From: Alphaproteobacteria bacterium | GTDB taxonomy: Bacteria; Pseudomonadota; Alphaproteobacteria; Reyranellales; Reyranellaceae | NCBI GenBank assembly: GCA_017308235.1 | Contig: JAFKFL010000009.1 | Span: 310,001 to 374,000 of the forward strand | Length of the DNA: 64,000 nucleotides | Reading direction: 5' to 3' | Part shown: positions 44,437 through 53,565 of the stretch, piece after piece | Position numbering within the stretch: the first letter of the stretch is position 1 | Layout: every line of letters begins with the position of its first letter | The notes under the pieces: model-generated | Seen by the model: only the letters and a program-made list of their open reading frames with translations | What the model was told of the DNA's origin: nothing | Databases searched by the model: none | Made by a program: the position numbers and the translations under genes

Positions 44437-45459
44437 TCAGGTATCCTCGCTTGCCAGGTGTCCGAGGCAATCACCACCAGAGACCTGGGCGAACGTCCGA
44501 ATACAAAGGACACTGCCGTTGCCGGCAAACCGAACCTCTTCCGGCACATCCCAAGGGGCAGAGGGATCGTGAATGTATCCCGCAACCTGCCCCTCGCGAA
44601 CAGCGTCACCGAGTTTGAAACACGGTTCGAAGATGCCCGCGCGGGGCGCAAATATGTAGTGTTCGGCGCCTTTGACAGAGAGACGTCTTGTAGGCTGGCG
44701 ATTGCCAGGGCGACCGTATCCTTCGGCATCAGAGAGCATACCCAATGCCTCGAGCATGCGAGCGATGCCGCCACGCACGATCTCGAGCCCCTCGATATTG
44801 ACCGAGGCGCCTCCACCGAACTCCCCCGTCAGAAAGCAAACGTTGTGCCGCTCGGCTGCCGCCGAGATCACGCGGTCTTCACCCAACATGTCCATGTAAA
44901 GAACGCGCGGCGGATCGAAGGCCTCGACAAGCTTGTCGATGACGGCACGACGAGCATCGGTTTTTGGGCGATCCGCGACGATCAGCGTGGGCAGGTAGTT
45001 CAGCGACGATCCGCCCGCGTGGAAGTCAAAGCAGTAATCGACGCGAGGCAACAATTCGGTTTCGACGTAGTGGGCGATCATGTCTGTCGGCGAACCGTTG
45101 CGGTTGCCCGGAAAGCAACGGTTGAGGTTCAGACGATCTATCGGAGATGCCCGGGTCGCGGCCGTGAAAGCGGGATAGTTGAGGGCCGGAATTGCAATGA
45201 TCCGGCCGCTGAGTTTCTCGATGGGAAAATCTTGAATGAAGCGCATGAGCGCAATCGGGCCTTCATACTCGTCGCCATGAACGCCACCGGTCAGAAGAAC
45301 GGTCGGTCCGCTTCCGCGTTGGGCCACCCAGACGGGGATGGGGATGTGCCCATAGGCCGAACGATCGTGGGAAAAAGGGACGCGAAGACAGCCGCGTTGC
45401 ACTGCGCCTTGCTGATCAAAATTTACCGTCGCGGAAATGAGTGAACGTGAAGGCGACAT
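44437..45459 (-). CDS. Succinylglutamate desuccinylase/aspartoacylase-family deacylase (DoeB-like)
   Basis: 340 residues. Zinc-site motifs LLTGGVHGDEYEGP (HxxE), NLNRCFPGN and YCFDFHAGGSS mark the M14-like AstE/ASPA family, with a C-terminal beta domain (GAEHYIFAPRAGIFEPCFKLGD). Closest in layout to N-alpha-acetyl-diaminobutyrate deacetylase of ectoine breakdown, but other ectoine genes are not adjacent, so the substrate is open. Downstream of an aminotransferase on the same strand, 64-bp gap. Confidence 0.87.
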   Translation of the reverse strand: MSPSRSLISATVNFDQQGAVQRGCLRVPFSHDRSAYGHIPIPVWVAQRGSGPTVLLTGGVHGDEYEGPIALMRFIQDFPIEKLSGRIIAIPALNYPAFTAATRASPIDRLNLNRCFPGNRNGSPTDMIAHYVETELLPRVDYCFDFHAGGSSLNYLPTLIVADRPKTDARRAVIDKLVEAFDPPRVLYMDMLGEDRVISAAAERHNVCFLTGEFGGGASVNIEGLEIVRGGIARMLEALGMLSDAEGYGRPGNRQPTRRLSVKGAEHYIFAPRAGIFEPCFKLGDAVREGQVAGYIHDPSAPWDVPEEVRFAGNGSVLCIRTFAQVSGGDCLGHLASEDT

Positions 45460-45523
45460 GGAGATGGTCCTCGTTCGACATGCCTTGGCTAGTTACCGTG
45501 GCACATAGGACCGTTTCCCGCTG

Positions 45524-46687
45524 CTATTTTGCTAGTGCCGCACGCACGCGGGCGCCCAGACCGCGCAATCGACTCACCGGCTCGTTTGCGTAAACGAATC
45601 GGATGAACTGGGAACCGTGGATGACGCCCCATCCCGACATGCCCGTTGCGCAGACGCCTTGCTCAAGCAGGCGCCCGGACATCGATTCACCATCGAGATC
45701 GAAGTCGGAGACACGCAGAAGCAAGGACCAGCCTCCCGCCGGCTTTCCGACGGGCAAGCCATGCAGTTCCTCCATCACCGTGTCTCGTCGCCGCTGTAGT
45801 TCGCCAACGTACGCCGGCAATGTTTGCCATGATCTGGTCAGCGCCACGGCAGCTGCGGACTGAGCGATTCCCACCGGCACGACACAATTCGCCAGCGAAA
45901 CCGCGACGAGATCCGGCATCAACCAGTCAGGCGCTATGGTCCAGCCAACACGCCAGCCGATCATGCGCAATTCCTTCGAAGCTGCGCCAACGGTTACGGT
46001 GCGCTCGGCCATTCCTGGCAGACCCGCAGGATGCAGCACGTGACGCTCATCGAACAGCAAGCGTTCCATGGCGCTGTCGACGATCAATAGTAGGTCGTTG
46101 CGAATGCAGAGTTCGGTGACGAGCGCCCAGTCGTCTCGATCAAGGACGCCGCCGCTCGGCATTGAAGGCGACATCAGCAGCATCGCACGGCTTTTCGGCC
46201 CGACCGCTGCGCTGAGAGACTCTCGGTCGAGGCGCCATGTCTCTCCCGGCGCAAACAGGAATGGAACCTGGCGTGGCACTCCACCTGCCAGGCGCACGCG
46301 ATTGAGAAGACCGGCATAGGTCGGGTCGGTGACAATGACCTCGTCACCCACCTCTATGGTGGCAAGCAACGCATTGAGGATTCCCGCGAGGCCTCCGGGT
46401 GCGACGACGCAGTTTCTGGCGGTGTAGGTCACTCCTGACAGGGCCGACACATGCTGGGCGGCCACCGCTCGCAATTCATCCTGGCCAACGAACGGGAGAT
46501 AGCTGTTGTCGGAATCCCGTTCTGCCGCCGCCTTGGTCCGCGCAATGGCTTCAAGATCGGGCGGCACATCGGTGTCGAGATTTTCCAACCGTAGAAAATC
46601 CCGACCGGACGCATCGGCGATGGAGCCCATGCGGTCGACGCCGATGCCGGCGACGTGCCGTAAACGCTCGGGACGAGTATGCTTCAT
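45524..46687 (-). CDS. PLP-dependent aminotransferase, class I/II, atypical
   Basis: 387 residues, fold type I. PLP-binding Lys in VGAASKELRMIGWRVGW; YLPFVGQDELRAVAAQ and TDPTYAGLLNRVRLAGG are family-typical, and FIRFVYANEP supplies the substrate-carboxylate Arg. The normally conserved NPxNPTG box reads SPSMPSG (Asn to Met) and the Asp-x-x-Tyr box reads VDSAMERL, so cofactor contacts differ from aspartate aminotransferase. The ATG at 46687 has GAAGG five bases upstream. Divergent from the GntR gene across the palindrome at 46702-46720. Confidence 0.88.
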   Translation of the reverse strand: MKHTRPERLRHVAGIGVDRMGSIADASGRDFLRLENLDTDVPPDLEAIARTKAAAERDSDNSYLPFVGQDELRAVAAQHVSALSGVTYTARNCVVAPGGLAGILNALLATIEVGDEVIVTDPTYAGLLNRVRLAGGVPRQVPFLFAPGETWRLDRESLSAAVGPKSRAMLLMSPSMPSGGVLDRDDWALVTELCIRNDLLLIVDSAMERLLFDERHVLHPAGLPGMAERTVTVGAASKELRMIGWRVGWTIAPDWLMPDLVAVSLANCVVPVGIAQSAAAVALTRSWQTLPAYVGELQRRRDTVMEELHGLPVGKPAGGWSLLLRVSDFDLDGESMSGRLLEQGVCATGMSGWGVIHGSQFIRFVYANEPVSRLRGLGARVRAALAK

Positions 46688-46701
46688 CGCCACCTTCAAC
46701 T

Positions 46702-46720
46702 ATTATAGATTATCTATAAT
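46702..46720. promoter_or_regulatory. 19-bp palindromic operator overlapping divergent promoters
   Basis: ATTATAGATTATCTATAAT: perfect 9-bp arms around a central T. It holds a plus-strand TATAAT (46715-46720), ten bases before the GntR ATG, and a minus-strand TATAAT (46707-46702), 14 bases before the aminotransferase ATG. A dimeric GntR repressor bound here would cover both -10 boxes. The plus-strand transcript would be nearly leaderless, as no ribosome site precedes 46730. Confidence 0.8.
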
Positions 46721-46729
46721 TTCTCTCCG

Positions 46730-47389
46730 ATGTCAGTGCAAGAGCCCTCTGAAGAAGACGACCGTTCGTTAGCCGGGCAAATTGCCCGTGTCCTGGCGAG
46801 CCAGATCGTCTCCGGTGAGCTGAAGCCCGGAGAGCGGTTACGGCAGGACCAGATCGCTCATGCGTTCCGGGCAAGCCATGTTCCCGTGCGCGAGGCGTTC
46901 CGGAGGCTCGACGCGCAAGGTCTCGTCGTCACCGAGCCTCGAAAGGGCGTGCGCGTGGCGCCGCTCGATCCAGGTGATGTCATCGAAGTCACTGAAATGC
47001 GGGCAGCCCTTGAGGTTCTCGCGTTACGCCGCGCGATACCTCGATTCCAGCCAGACGATCTCGAACACGCACAGATGGCACTGGATAGCGGGACCAATGA
47101 GTCCGACGTTGCCGTTTGGGAGGCCGCCAACCGGCGCTTCCATGAAGCGCTGACGGCTCCGAGTCGCCTGCCTCGCCTTCTGGCAACGATTGCAGACCTC
47201 CACCGTGCCAGCGCACGACATATGTTTGCGACATGGCAAAGCCTGGAGTGGCACGCACGCTCGGACGACGAGCACCGTGCCATTCTTCAAGCGATCAAAG
47301 ACAAGCGAACCGACCGCGCTTGTCGCTTGTTGGGCGATCATATTCTCGATGCCGGGCGCGCCCTCGCTGCTGCACTGAAGACCCGGTAA
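46730..47389 (+). CDS. GntR-family transcriptional regulator (FCD/FadR subfamily)
   Basis: 219 residues: winged-helix domain first (IARVLASQIVSGELKPGERLRQDQIAHAFRASHVPVREAFRRLDAQGLVV), then a C-terminal all-helical FCD ligand domain (MRAALEVLALRRAI, ANRRFHEALTA, DDEHRAILQAIKDKRTDRACRLLGDHI). The His/Asp pattern for a metal-bound carboxylate is partly present. It probably controls itself and the divergent aminotransferase-deacylase genes through the palindrome just upstream. No Shine-Dalgarno visible. Confidence 0.93.
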   Translation: MSVQEPSEEDDRSLAGQIARVLASQIVSGELKPGERLRQDQIAHAFRASHVPVREAFRRLDAQGLVVTEPRKGVRVAPLDPGDVIEVTEMRAALEVLALRRAIPRFQPDDLEHAQMALDSGTNESDVAVWEAANRRFHEALTAPSRLPRLLATIADLHRASARHMFATWQSLEWHARSDDEHRAILQAIKDKRTDRACRLLGDHILDAGRALAAALKTR

Positions 47390-47410
47390 CTTCGTTCGAG
47401 ACGCCAGCCG

Positions 47411-47857
47411 TCAAGAGAGATCGAGCCGGCTGCGACGCAGGGACTTGAGCGTGCCCTGCCGCTTCTTGTCGTCGAGCCGACGCCGCTTGCTCGCCTTGGT
47501 GGGCTTGGTCGCCTTGCGCGGGACGGGCGGACGCGCTGCGGCGCGGATCAGGGCGACTAACCGGGCGAGTGCCTCTTCGCGATTGCGCTTCTGGCTGCGT
47601 TCGCTTTGCGCCGTGAGCACCAGCACGCCCTCGCGCGTCAGCCGGCTGCCCGCCAGTCGCTCCAGCCGCCATCGCACATCGTCGGGAAGCGACGGCGAAC
47701 GGCGCACGTCGAAGCGCAACTGCACCGCGGTCGCGCTCTTGTTGACGTGCTGGCCGCCCGGACCGGCGGCGCGCACGAAACTCTCCTGGATCTCGTCAGG
47801 ATCGAGCCAGATCGCACCGGTGATCCGGATCGGCGCCGCCTTGGCGGCAGATGTCAT
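47411..47857 (-). CDS. arfB: Alternative ribosome-rescue factor ArfB (aminoacyl-tRNA hydrolase)
   Basis: 148 residues. The catalytic GGQ lies in VRAAGPGGQHVNKSATAVQLRFD near residue 34, followed by the basic, Lys/Arg-rich C-terminal tail (PRKATKPTKASKRRRLDDKKRQGT) that enters the empty mRNA channel of stalled ribosomes. It releases nascent chains from non-stop complexes. The start overlaps the ankyrin gene stop by 4 bp. Confidence 0.95.
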   Translation of the reverse strand: MTSAAKAAPIRITGAIWLDPDEIQESFVRAAGPGGQHVNKSATAVQLRFDVRRSPSLPDDVRWRLERLAGSRLTREGVLVLTAQSERSQKRNREEALARLVALIRAAARPPVPRKATKPTKASKRRRLDDKKRQGTLKSLRRSRLDLS

Positions 47858-48411
47858 CCGTGGCCACCGGCTTTGCGCAGCATGGACTCGATTGAGCCAC
47901 GATTGTTCTGCCGGGCGTAGGCGAGCGCGGTGCGGCCGGTGAAGTCGGCCTGGTTGGGATCGGCCTTGGCGTCCAGCAGCAGGCGGCAGGACTCCGCCGA
48001 CCCGGCGCGCGCGGCGGCCATCAGAGCAGTCAGCCCTTGACGGGTCTGGACACTGACCCGGGCACGACGCTTCAGCAGCATACCGACGATAGCGTCGTCG
48101 CCCTGCGACGCCGCGCGAATCAACGCCGTGTAGCCGTCGCTATCGGCGACGTCGACGGCGGCACCCGCCTTGAGCAGGGCTTCGACGATCTCAACCTGGC
48201 CCGCGTTGGTCGCGACCAGCAGCAGCGATCGGCCCGATGCGTCAGTCTGGTTGGGACTCTCGCCCTTCAGCAAGGCGTGCCGGACCTTGTCAAGGTCACC
48301 GTCGCGCACCGCCTTGACCAGCGGTTTCTCGATCAGGGACTCGATGCCTTGTGCCATCGCAGGCATCGCCAGCGCCGCGAGACTTGCCGTCAGGAACGTC
48401 CGCCGAATCAT
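47854..48411 (-). CDS. Exported ankyrin-repeat protein
   Basis: 185 residues: twin-arginine-like signal ([20 protein letters not shown]), then about four ankyrin repeats ([54 protein letters not shown], and two more) ending with a helix cap. Periplasmic protein-binding function likely, partner unknown. It overlaps gshB upstream and arfB downstream by 4 bp each. Confidence 0.92.
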   Translation of the reverse strand: MIRRTFLTASLAALAMPAMAQGIESLIEKPLVKAVRDGDLDKVRHALLKGESPNQTDASGRSLLLVATNAGQVEIVEALLKAGAAVDVADSDGYTALIRAASQGDDAIVGMLLKRRARVSVQTRQGLTALMAAARAGSAESCRLLLDAKADPNQADFTGRTALAYARQNNRGSIESMLRKAGGHG

Positions 48412-49370
48412 GCTCTAGTTCCTCGTGTCGCCTGATAACGCGCCTCGATGCTGTCCCAGATCTGGGCTTCTAGGCAGACGTCGTCGAAACGGTTGATCTG
48501 CTGCAGTCCGGTCGGCGAGGTGACGTTGATCTCGGTAAGATAGTCGCCGATCACGTCGATGCCGACAAAGATCAGACCGAGCCGCTTCAGCTCGGGTCCG
48601 ATCGTCTCGCAAATCTCCTTTTCTCGCTTGGTAAGGTCGGCCTTCACGGCCTTGCCGCCAATATGCATGTTGGAGCGCGCTTCGCCCTCGGCGGGCACGC
48701 GATTGACCCCGCCCACCGCCTTGCCGTCGATCAGGATGATTCGCTTGTCGCCCTGCCGTACCTCAGGCAGGTAGCGCTGCGCGATCACGGGCTCGCGGCT
48801 GCGCTGGGAGAACATCTCGAGCAGAGAATTAAAGTTCTCGTCACCCGGCCGCAAACGAAAGACGCCTGAACCGCCGTTGCCGTAAAGCGGCTTCAGGATG
48901 ATGTCCTTGTGCTCGTCGCGGAATTCGCGCAGTGCCCGCGCATCGGCGGCGATGAGCGTCGGCGGCATCACGTTCTCGAAGTGGGTGACGAACAGCTTCT
49001 CCGGCGCGTTGCGTACGCTCGCCGGATCGTTCACGACCAGCGTCTTGGGATGGACGTGCTCCAGGAGATGCGTGGTCGTGATGTAGGACATGTCGAACGG
49101 CGGATCCTGGCGCAGCAACACCACATCGAACGTCGAGAGATCGCGCATCTGCGGCGCGCCCAGCGTGTAGTGATTGCCCTTTTCGCGCCGGAGCTGCATC
49201 GGCTGGGCGCGCGCCATCACCTTGCGGTCGCGGAAGATCAGTTCCGGTGGCGTGTAGTGCCAGACCTCGTAGCCGCGTCGCTCTGCCTCGAGCCCCAGCA
49301 CGAAGGTCGAATCGCCGTCGATGTCGATGGTCGACACATGGTCCATCTGGATAGCGACAGTGAGCTTCAT
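48408..49370 (-). CDS. gshB: Glutathione synthetase
   Basis: 320 residues, ATP-grasp enzyme joining gamma-glutamylcysteine and glycine. Starts [22 protein letters not shown]; the ATP-grasp core shows [49 protein letters not shown], and metal ligands in [15 protein letters not shown]. Start 49370 matches the usual MKxTVAIQMD beginning; the longer frame to 49649 runs into the transglutaminase gene. Confidence 0.96.
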   Translation of the reverse strand: MKLTVAIQMDHVSTIDIDGDSTFVLGLEAERRGYEVWHYTPPELIFRDRKVMARAQPMQLRREKGNHYTLGAPQMRDLSTFDVVLLRQDPPFDMSYITTTHLLEHVHPKTLVVNDPASVRNAPEKLFVTHFENVMPPTLIAADARALREFRDEHKDIILKPLYGNGGSGVFRLRPGDENFNSLLEMFSQRSREPVIAQRYLPEVRQGDKRIILIDGKAVGGVNRVPAEGEARSNMHIGGKAVKADLTKREKEICETIGPELKRLGLIFVGIDVIGDYLTEINVTSPTGLQQINRFDDVCLEAQIWDSIEARYQATRGTRA

Positions 49371-49395
49371 CAAGGCCTCTGCGTTGGACGGGCAG

Positions 49396-50241
49396 TCAGT
49401 TAAGCCCGCGGCGCAATTCCCGCAACAGGTCCGATGCGCGTCGGCGCAGCGCAGGATCGCCCTGGCCGCCCTCGATGTCGAGGAACCGACTGAAGGCCGC
49501 AATGGCGGCGCGGCGCTTGTCCAGCCGGGCATTGATCTCGCCGGCCTCGAACAGGAGCGCCGGACGATCCGGCGCGATCGCCAGCATGCGGTCCAACGAA
49601 CGCGCCGCCTCCGGCCAGTCGCCCTGCTGGGCAAGTCGCAGGCGGACATTGTTCTCGAGCCGGAGCAGCACGTCGCGGTCGGTCACGGGGTCGAAGTGGT
49701 CGGGCTGCAGTTCGGCTTGCGGTCCCACGACCTGGCGCAGGAGGGCGCGAAGCTCGGCGGCATCACGCACGACACCTCCGTGGAAGGGATCGACAACGTA
49801 GCGTGCGCCGTCGATCGCAACCCGGATCAGGAAATGGGCCGGAAAAGCCAGGCCCTCCGCATCCCAGCCCTGGACGCGCGCGGCATGCAGGTAAAGAAGC
49901 GACAGCGCCACCGGCAAGCCCTTGCGCCGCTCGATCACGCGCGCGAGGTCGGCATTCTGCAAATCGTCGTAGGTTTCGCTGTCGCCGCGATAGCCGTAGG
50001 CCTGCGCGATCACCTCGGCCAGTCGCTCGGGCACCGCACCTCGGCGGCGCACGAGATCCGCGAGATCGTCAACCATCGCCGCGACGTGTTGGCGAAACGG
50101 TGCCGGATCGAACGGTGCATCGCGCCGCAACGCGCCGATCTCCAGGGCGACCTCCAGTAGATCGAGATGCACTCCGTCGCCGGCGCACAGAGCGCGCAGC
50201 CGATCAAGATCCTGCCGGCTGTCGGATGCCGCAGAGGGCAC
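49396..50241 (-). CDS. SirB1-family transglutaminase-like/TPR protein
   Basis: 281 residues. N-terminal transglutaminase-like (DUF4390-type, SirB1) domain: [39 protein letters not shown] and YVVDPFHGG, which retain the core His and Asp; the Cys position of active transglutaminases is not evident. The C-terminus holds two TPR-like helical pairs ([24 protein letters not shown]). Function unknown. Located between yraN and gshB, an arrangement common in related genomes. Confidence 0.88.
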   Translation of the reverse strand: MPSAASDSRQDLDRLRALCAGDGVHLDLLEVALEIGALRRDAPFDPAPFRQHVAAMVDDLADLVRRRGAVPERLAEVIAQAYGYRGDSETYDDLQNADLARVIERRKGLPVALSLLYLHAARVQGWDAEGLAFPAHFLIRVAIDGARYVVDPFHGGVVRDAAELRALLRQVVGPQAELQPDHFDPVTDRDVLLRLENNVRLRLAQQGDWPEAARSLDRMLAIAPDRPALLFEAGEINARLDKRRAAIAAFSRFLDIEGGQGDPALRRRASDLLRELRRGLN

Positions 50242-50244
50242 GCC

Positions 50245-50610
50245 TCACTCCGGTGCTCGCCACACGTCGGGCAAGTGGCGCGGCCACAGCCCCACCACCA
50301 GCACGGCATCGAAGCGTAACGAATGCGCGGCATATTGTGGATGGCGCGTGACGAACACGCTGGCGGCCCGCGCAACGCGGCCGAACTGATTGCGACGCAG
50401 CGCGAAGGTGGCGGCCTCGATCTCGCCACGCGCCTTGACCTCGACGAAGGCCAGCACGTCGCCGCGACGCGCCACGATGTCGATCTCGCCCAACCGCGTC
50501 TTGTAGCGGCGGGCGAGGATCGAATAGCCGGCCAGTCGCAAGCGCCAGACGGCGCGCCATTCAGCGGCATGGCCGAGTCGATAAGCCTTTTGACGCGTCT
50601 CGGTGGTCAT
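50245..50610 (-). CDS. YraN family (UPF0102) nuclease-fold protein
   Basis: 121 residues of the endonuclease-like UPF0102 family: RLGHAAEWRAVWRLRLAGYSILARRYKTRLGEIDIVARRGDVLAFVEVKAR carries the PD-(D/E)xK pattern (E, then D, then ExK). It overlaps the rsmI stop by 4 bp, the conserved rsmI-yraN pairing. Biochemical role unestablished. Confidence 0.94.
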   Translation of the reverse strand: MTTETRQKAYRLGHAAEWRAVWRLRLAGYSILARRYKTRLGEIDIVARRGDVLAFVEVKARGEIEAATFALRRNQFGRVARAASVFVTRHPQYAAHSLRFDAVLVVGLWPRHLPDVWRAPE

Positions 50611-51509
50611 CCTGCCCTTTCACGCTTGAGCGCGAGCGCCCGAGCATAGACCTCGCGGCGCTTGAGGCCAAACCTTGCCGCAACCTCCGCGGCAGCATCC
50701 TTCACCGACGCGCCGGCCATCGCAAGCCGCAACGCATCATCCAGTGCCTCGGCCGGCGGCGCCGCGGCCTCGCCAGGCGGTCCGATCACTACAGCGATCT
50801 CGCCTTTCACCTCGGATTCGCGGCCATAGTGCGCAGCAAGCTCGACCAGCGGTGCGCGGCGCACTTCCTCGAACAGCTTGGTGAGCTCACGCGCAACCGC
50901 GGCGGCGCGATCCCCCAGCAGCTCCGCCAGGTCGGCAAGCGAAGCCGCGAGGCGATGCGGCGCCTCGAAGAATACAAGCGTCGCGGGAATCGCGCCCGCC
51001 TCGACGATCGCCCGGCGGCGCTCGACAGGCTTCGCCGGCAGGAAGCCGCCGAAGAAGAAACGGTCGGTCGGCAATCCCGAGAGTACGAGCGCCATCGGCA
51101 CGGCGGACGCACCAGGGGCGGCCGTCACCGGGTAGCCCGCCGCCAAGGCTTCACGCACCAGGCGATAACCTGGATCGGAAACCAGCGGCATGCCGGCGTC
51201 CGACACCAACGCCACCCGCTTGCCCTCGCCCAAGGCGCGCAGGATACGCGGCTCGGTCGCGTCTTGCGTCGCATCGCTGTAGGCGATCGTGGGGACCGAT
51301 ATGCCGTGATGATGGGCGAGCTTGGCAAAGACTCGCGTGTCCTCGCAGGCGATCAAATCCACCGCTCGCAGCACATCCAGCGCACGCAGCGTGATGTCGC
51401 GAAGGTTTCCGATCGGTGTTGCCACAATATGAAGCCCCGGCGCGAGCGAAGGTTTACGCGGGCCCCGCCCATCGCTAGCTTGTGACTGGTTGTGTCCTTC
51501 CATGTGCAT
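50607..51509 (-). CDS. rsmI: 16S rRNA (cytidine(1402)-2'-O)-methyltransferase
   Basis: About 300 residues, SAM-dependent tetrapyrrole-methylase fold that 2'-O-methylates C1402 in the ribosomal P site. Motifs: LHIVATPIGNLRDITLRAL, LIACEDTR, VALVSDAGMPLVSDPGYRLV, FFGGFLPAKPVERR, and a C-terminal helix GLKRREVYARALAL. Start taken at 51509 (MHMEGHNQ); 51503 is nearly equivalent. Only 23 bp separate it from the divergent LpoA-like gene. Confidence 0.95.
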   Translation of the reverse strand: MHMEGHNQSQASDGRGPRKPSLAPGLHIVATPIGNLRDITLRALDVLRAVDLIACEDTRVFAKLAHHHGISVPTIAYSDATQDATEPRILRALGEGKRVALVSDAGMPLVSDPGYRLVREALAAGYPVTAAPGASAVPMALVLSGLPTDRFFFGGFLPAKPVERRRAIVEAGAIPATLVFFEAPHRLAASLADLAELLGDRAAAVARELTKLFEEVRRAPLVELAAHYGRESEVKGEIAVVIGPPGEAAAPPAEALDDALRLAMAGASVKDAAAEVAARFGLKRREVYARALALKRERAG

Positions 51510-51532
51510 TTGTCCGCCGGAGTTTCGCGCCG

Positions 51533-52699
51533 ATGCGTTTGCCTTTTCTCGCGCTCGCCACTGCCGCCCTCCTGCTGGCTGCATGCACCGAACCGCCCAA
51601 CACTAGCACGCCCACTCCCGCCAAGCCGACCGGGCCGCAGGCCGGTTCGCCGATCACGCCGTCGGGCAAGACGCGCATCGCCCTCCTCCTTCCCTTGTCC
51701 GGCCGCGCCGCTGGCATCGGCCGGTCGATGCAACAGGCCGCCGAGATGTCGCTGTTCGATTCGGGCGGCAAGGAGATCGCCTTGGCCGCCTACGACAGCG
51801 GCGACAGCGCCGAGTCAGCGAGCGACGCCTACAATCGTGCGCGTACCGATGGTTGCGCCCTTGTGCTGGGACCTTTGTTCGGTTCGTCGGCCAGCGCGCT
51901 CGCGCCCCTGGTGAAACAGGGCGGCGCCAACGTCATCTCCTTTTCCAACGACGAGAAGGCCGCGCAGCCCGGCGTCTGGATCATGGGCATCGCCGCCCCG
52001 CCCCAGGTCCGTCGCGTTGTTGCCTATGCAGTCTCGCAGGGCATCCGGCGCTTCGCCGCATTCGCGCCGCGCACCGCCTACGGTGATCAGATGACGGCGA
52101 CGCTGCAGGACGAGGCGGCCGCGCGCGGCGCCACCGTTGTGGGGGTCGAGCAGTTCGATCCGCGCAGCCTCGATCTCACCGGTGCTGCCAAGCGGCTGGC
52201 AACGGACATCGGCACCGGTGACGGCAAGGTCGCCATCCTGATGCCGGTTGCGCCGCCGCAGCTCTCGCCAGCGCTGGCGTCGCTCCAGGCCGCCGAGATC
52301 GACACCAGCAAGGTCCAGTTGATCGGCACCGGCGTGTGGGATGCGCCGAACATCGGCTCGAATGCCACGCTGCGTGGCGCCTGGTATGCCGCGCCCGATC
52401 CTGCCCGGCGCGCCGATTTCGAGCGCAAGTACCTCGCGACCTACGGCCGGCCGCCGGAACGCCTGGCCACACTCGCCTACGACGCAGTGGCGCTGGCCGC
52501 CCAGCTGGTGCGTGGAAAATCAGGCGTCGTCTCCGCCGATGCCATCACCAGCCCGAACGGCTGGACGGGCGTCGATGGGCCGATCCGTTTCCTGCCGGAC
52601 GGCCGTTCGCAACGCGCCCTGGCGGTGATCGAGATCCAGGGTGACCGCAGCGTGGTGATCAGCCCGGCGCCCAGTTCGTTCAGCCAGGTCACGAACTGA
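51533..52699 (+). CDS. LpoA-like penicillin-binding-protein activator lipoprotein
   Basis: 388 residues. Lipoprotein signal MRLPFLALATAALLLAAC, a Thr/Pro-rich linker, then a type I periplasmic-binding fold like that of LpoA/LivJ proteins (TRIALLLPLSGRAAGIGRSMQQAAEMSLFD, CALVLGPLFGSSASALAPLVKQGGANVISFSND, RFAAFAPRTAYGDQM). It lacks the N-terminal TPR domain of E. coli LpoA. The family pairs with rsmI-yraN in gammaproteobacteria too. Start 51533 fits the lipobox; the frame from 51482 overlaps rsmI. Confidence 0.9.
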   Translation: MRLPFLALATAALLLAACTEPPNTSTPTPAKPTGPQAGSPITPSGKTRIALLLPLSGRAAGIGRSMQQAAEMSLFDSGGKEIALAAYDSGDSAESASDAYNRARTDGCALVLGPLFGSSASALAPLVKQGGANVISFSNDEKAAQPGVWIMGIAAPPQVRRVVAYAVSQGIRRFAAFAPRTAYGDQMTATLQDEAAARGATVVGVEQFDPRSLDLTGAAKRLATDIGTGDGKVAILMPVAPPQLSPALASLQAAEIDTSKVQLIGTGVWDAPNIGSNATLRGAWYAAPDPARRADFERKYLATYGRPPERLATLAYDAVALAAQLVRGKSGVVSADAITSPNGWTGVDGPIRFLPDGRSQRALAVIEIQGDRSVVISPAPSSFSQVTN

Positions 52700-52704
52700 C
52701 CAAC

Positions 52705-53427
52705 ATGCCCGTTCTGCCACGCGCCATCCTGTTCGATCTCGACGATACCCTGATCCGGGCCTACGCCCAGCCGGACGAAGCCTGGACACGGCTGCTGCAG
52801 ATGTTCGCCGACCCTCTCGGGGCGCACGATGCGGCATCGATCGAAGGTGTGCGGCGGGCGATCATGGACGAAGCGCGCGCCTTTTGGTCGGAGGCGAAGA
52901 CCGCCGCCAAATGGCGGCTCGACATTCCGGGCGCACGACGGCTTTCGGTGCGGCGTGGCCTCGCCCGCTTCGGCCGGCCCGACGACGCCCTTGCGGACCG
53001 CATCGCCGACGCCTTCACCGAGCTGCGCCGCCAGGAATACCGTCTCTATCCCGATGCGCACGCCACGGTCGATGCGTTGCGCGATGCCGGCGTGAAATTG
53101 GCCCTCGTCACCAACGGCGCCGGTGCCACGCAGCGCGACAAGATCAAACGTTTCGACCTTGCCCATCGCTTCGATCACATCCAGATCGAGGGTGAGTTCG
53201 GCCAGGGGAAACCAGAGCCCGCCGTGTATCGCCATGCCCTGGAAACGCTCGGCGTCGCGGCGAGCGATGCCTGGATGGTGGGCGACAATTACGAATGGGA
53301 AGTGGTGGCACCGCAGAAGCTTGGCCTTTGCGGCATCTGGTACGATCCGTTGGGCATGGGCATTCCAGCTCATGCGACCGCCCGACCGTCGCGCATCATC
53401 CGCCGGCTGGGCGAACTGGTGGAATAG
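52705..53427 (+). CDS. HAD-family hydrolase
   Basis: 240 residues: motif I ILFDLDDTLIRAYAQ, a helical cap, motif II LALVTNGAGATQRDKI, motif III Lys in GQGKPEPAVYRHAL and motif IV MVGDNYEWEVVAPQKLG. Mg-dependent phosphatase of the YjjG/phosphoglycolate type; substrate unknown. Starts 5 bp after the LpoA-like gene. Confidence 0.92.
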   Translation: MPVLPRAILFDLDDTLIRAYAQPDEAWTRLLQMFADPLGAHDAASIEGVRRAIMDEARAFWSEAKTAAKWRLDIPGARRLSVRRGLARFGRPDDALADRIADAFTELRRQEYRLYPDAHATVDALRDAGVKLALVTNGAGATQRDKIKRFDLAHRFDHIQIEGEFGQGKPEPAVYRHALETLGVAASDAWMVGDNYEWEVVAPQKLGLCGIWYDPLGMGIPAHATARPSRIIRRLGELVE

Positions 53428-53565
53428 CCTTCAGGCCGGCCTGGCCTTGCCGTCCGGGCAGTCGCCGGCTCCCGCCGCTCGATAAGCGCGCGACATCCGC
53501 ACGACGTTGATCTAGAGTACCCATAAGCCCGACTAAAAAACGGGGCGCCTACAGGGAGGCGCGGA

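Noticed and set aside
42589..45444. Very long open frame (951 codons) on the plus strand
   Set aside because: It is antisense to the ThDP enzyme and deacylase genes, whose proteins show clear active-site motifs. The antisense translation is Arg/His-rich without any domain, typical of high-GC shadow frames.
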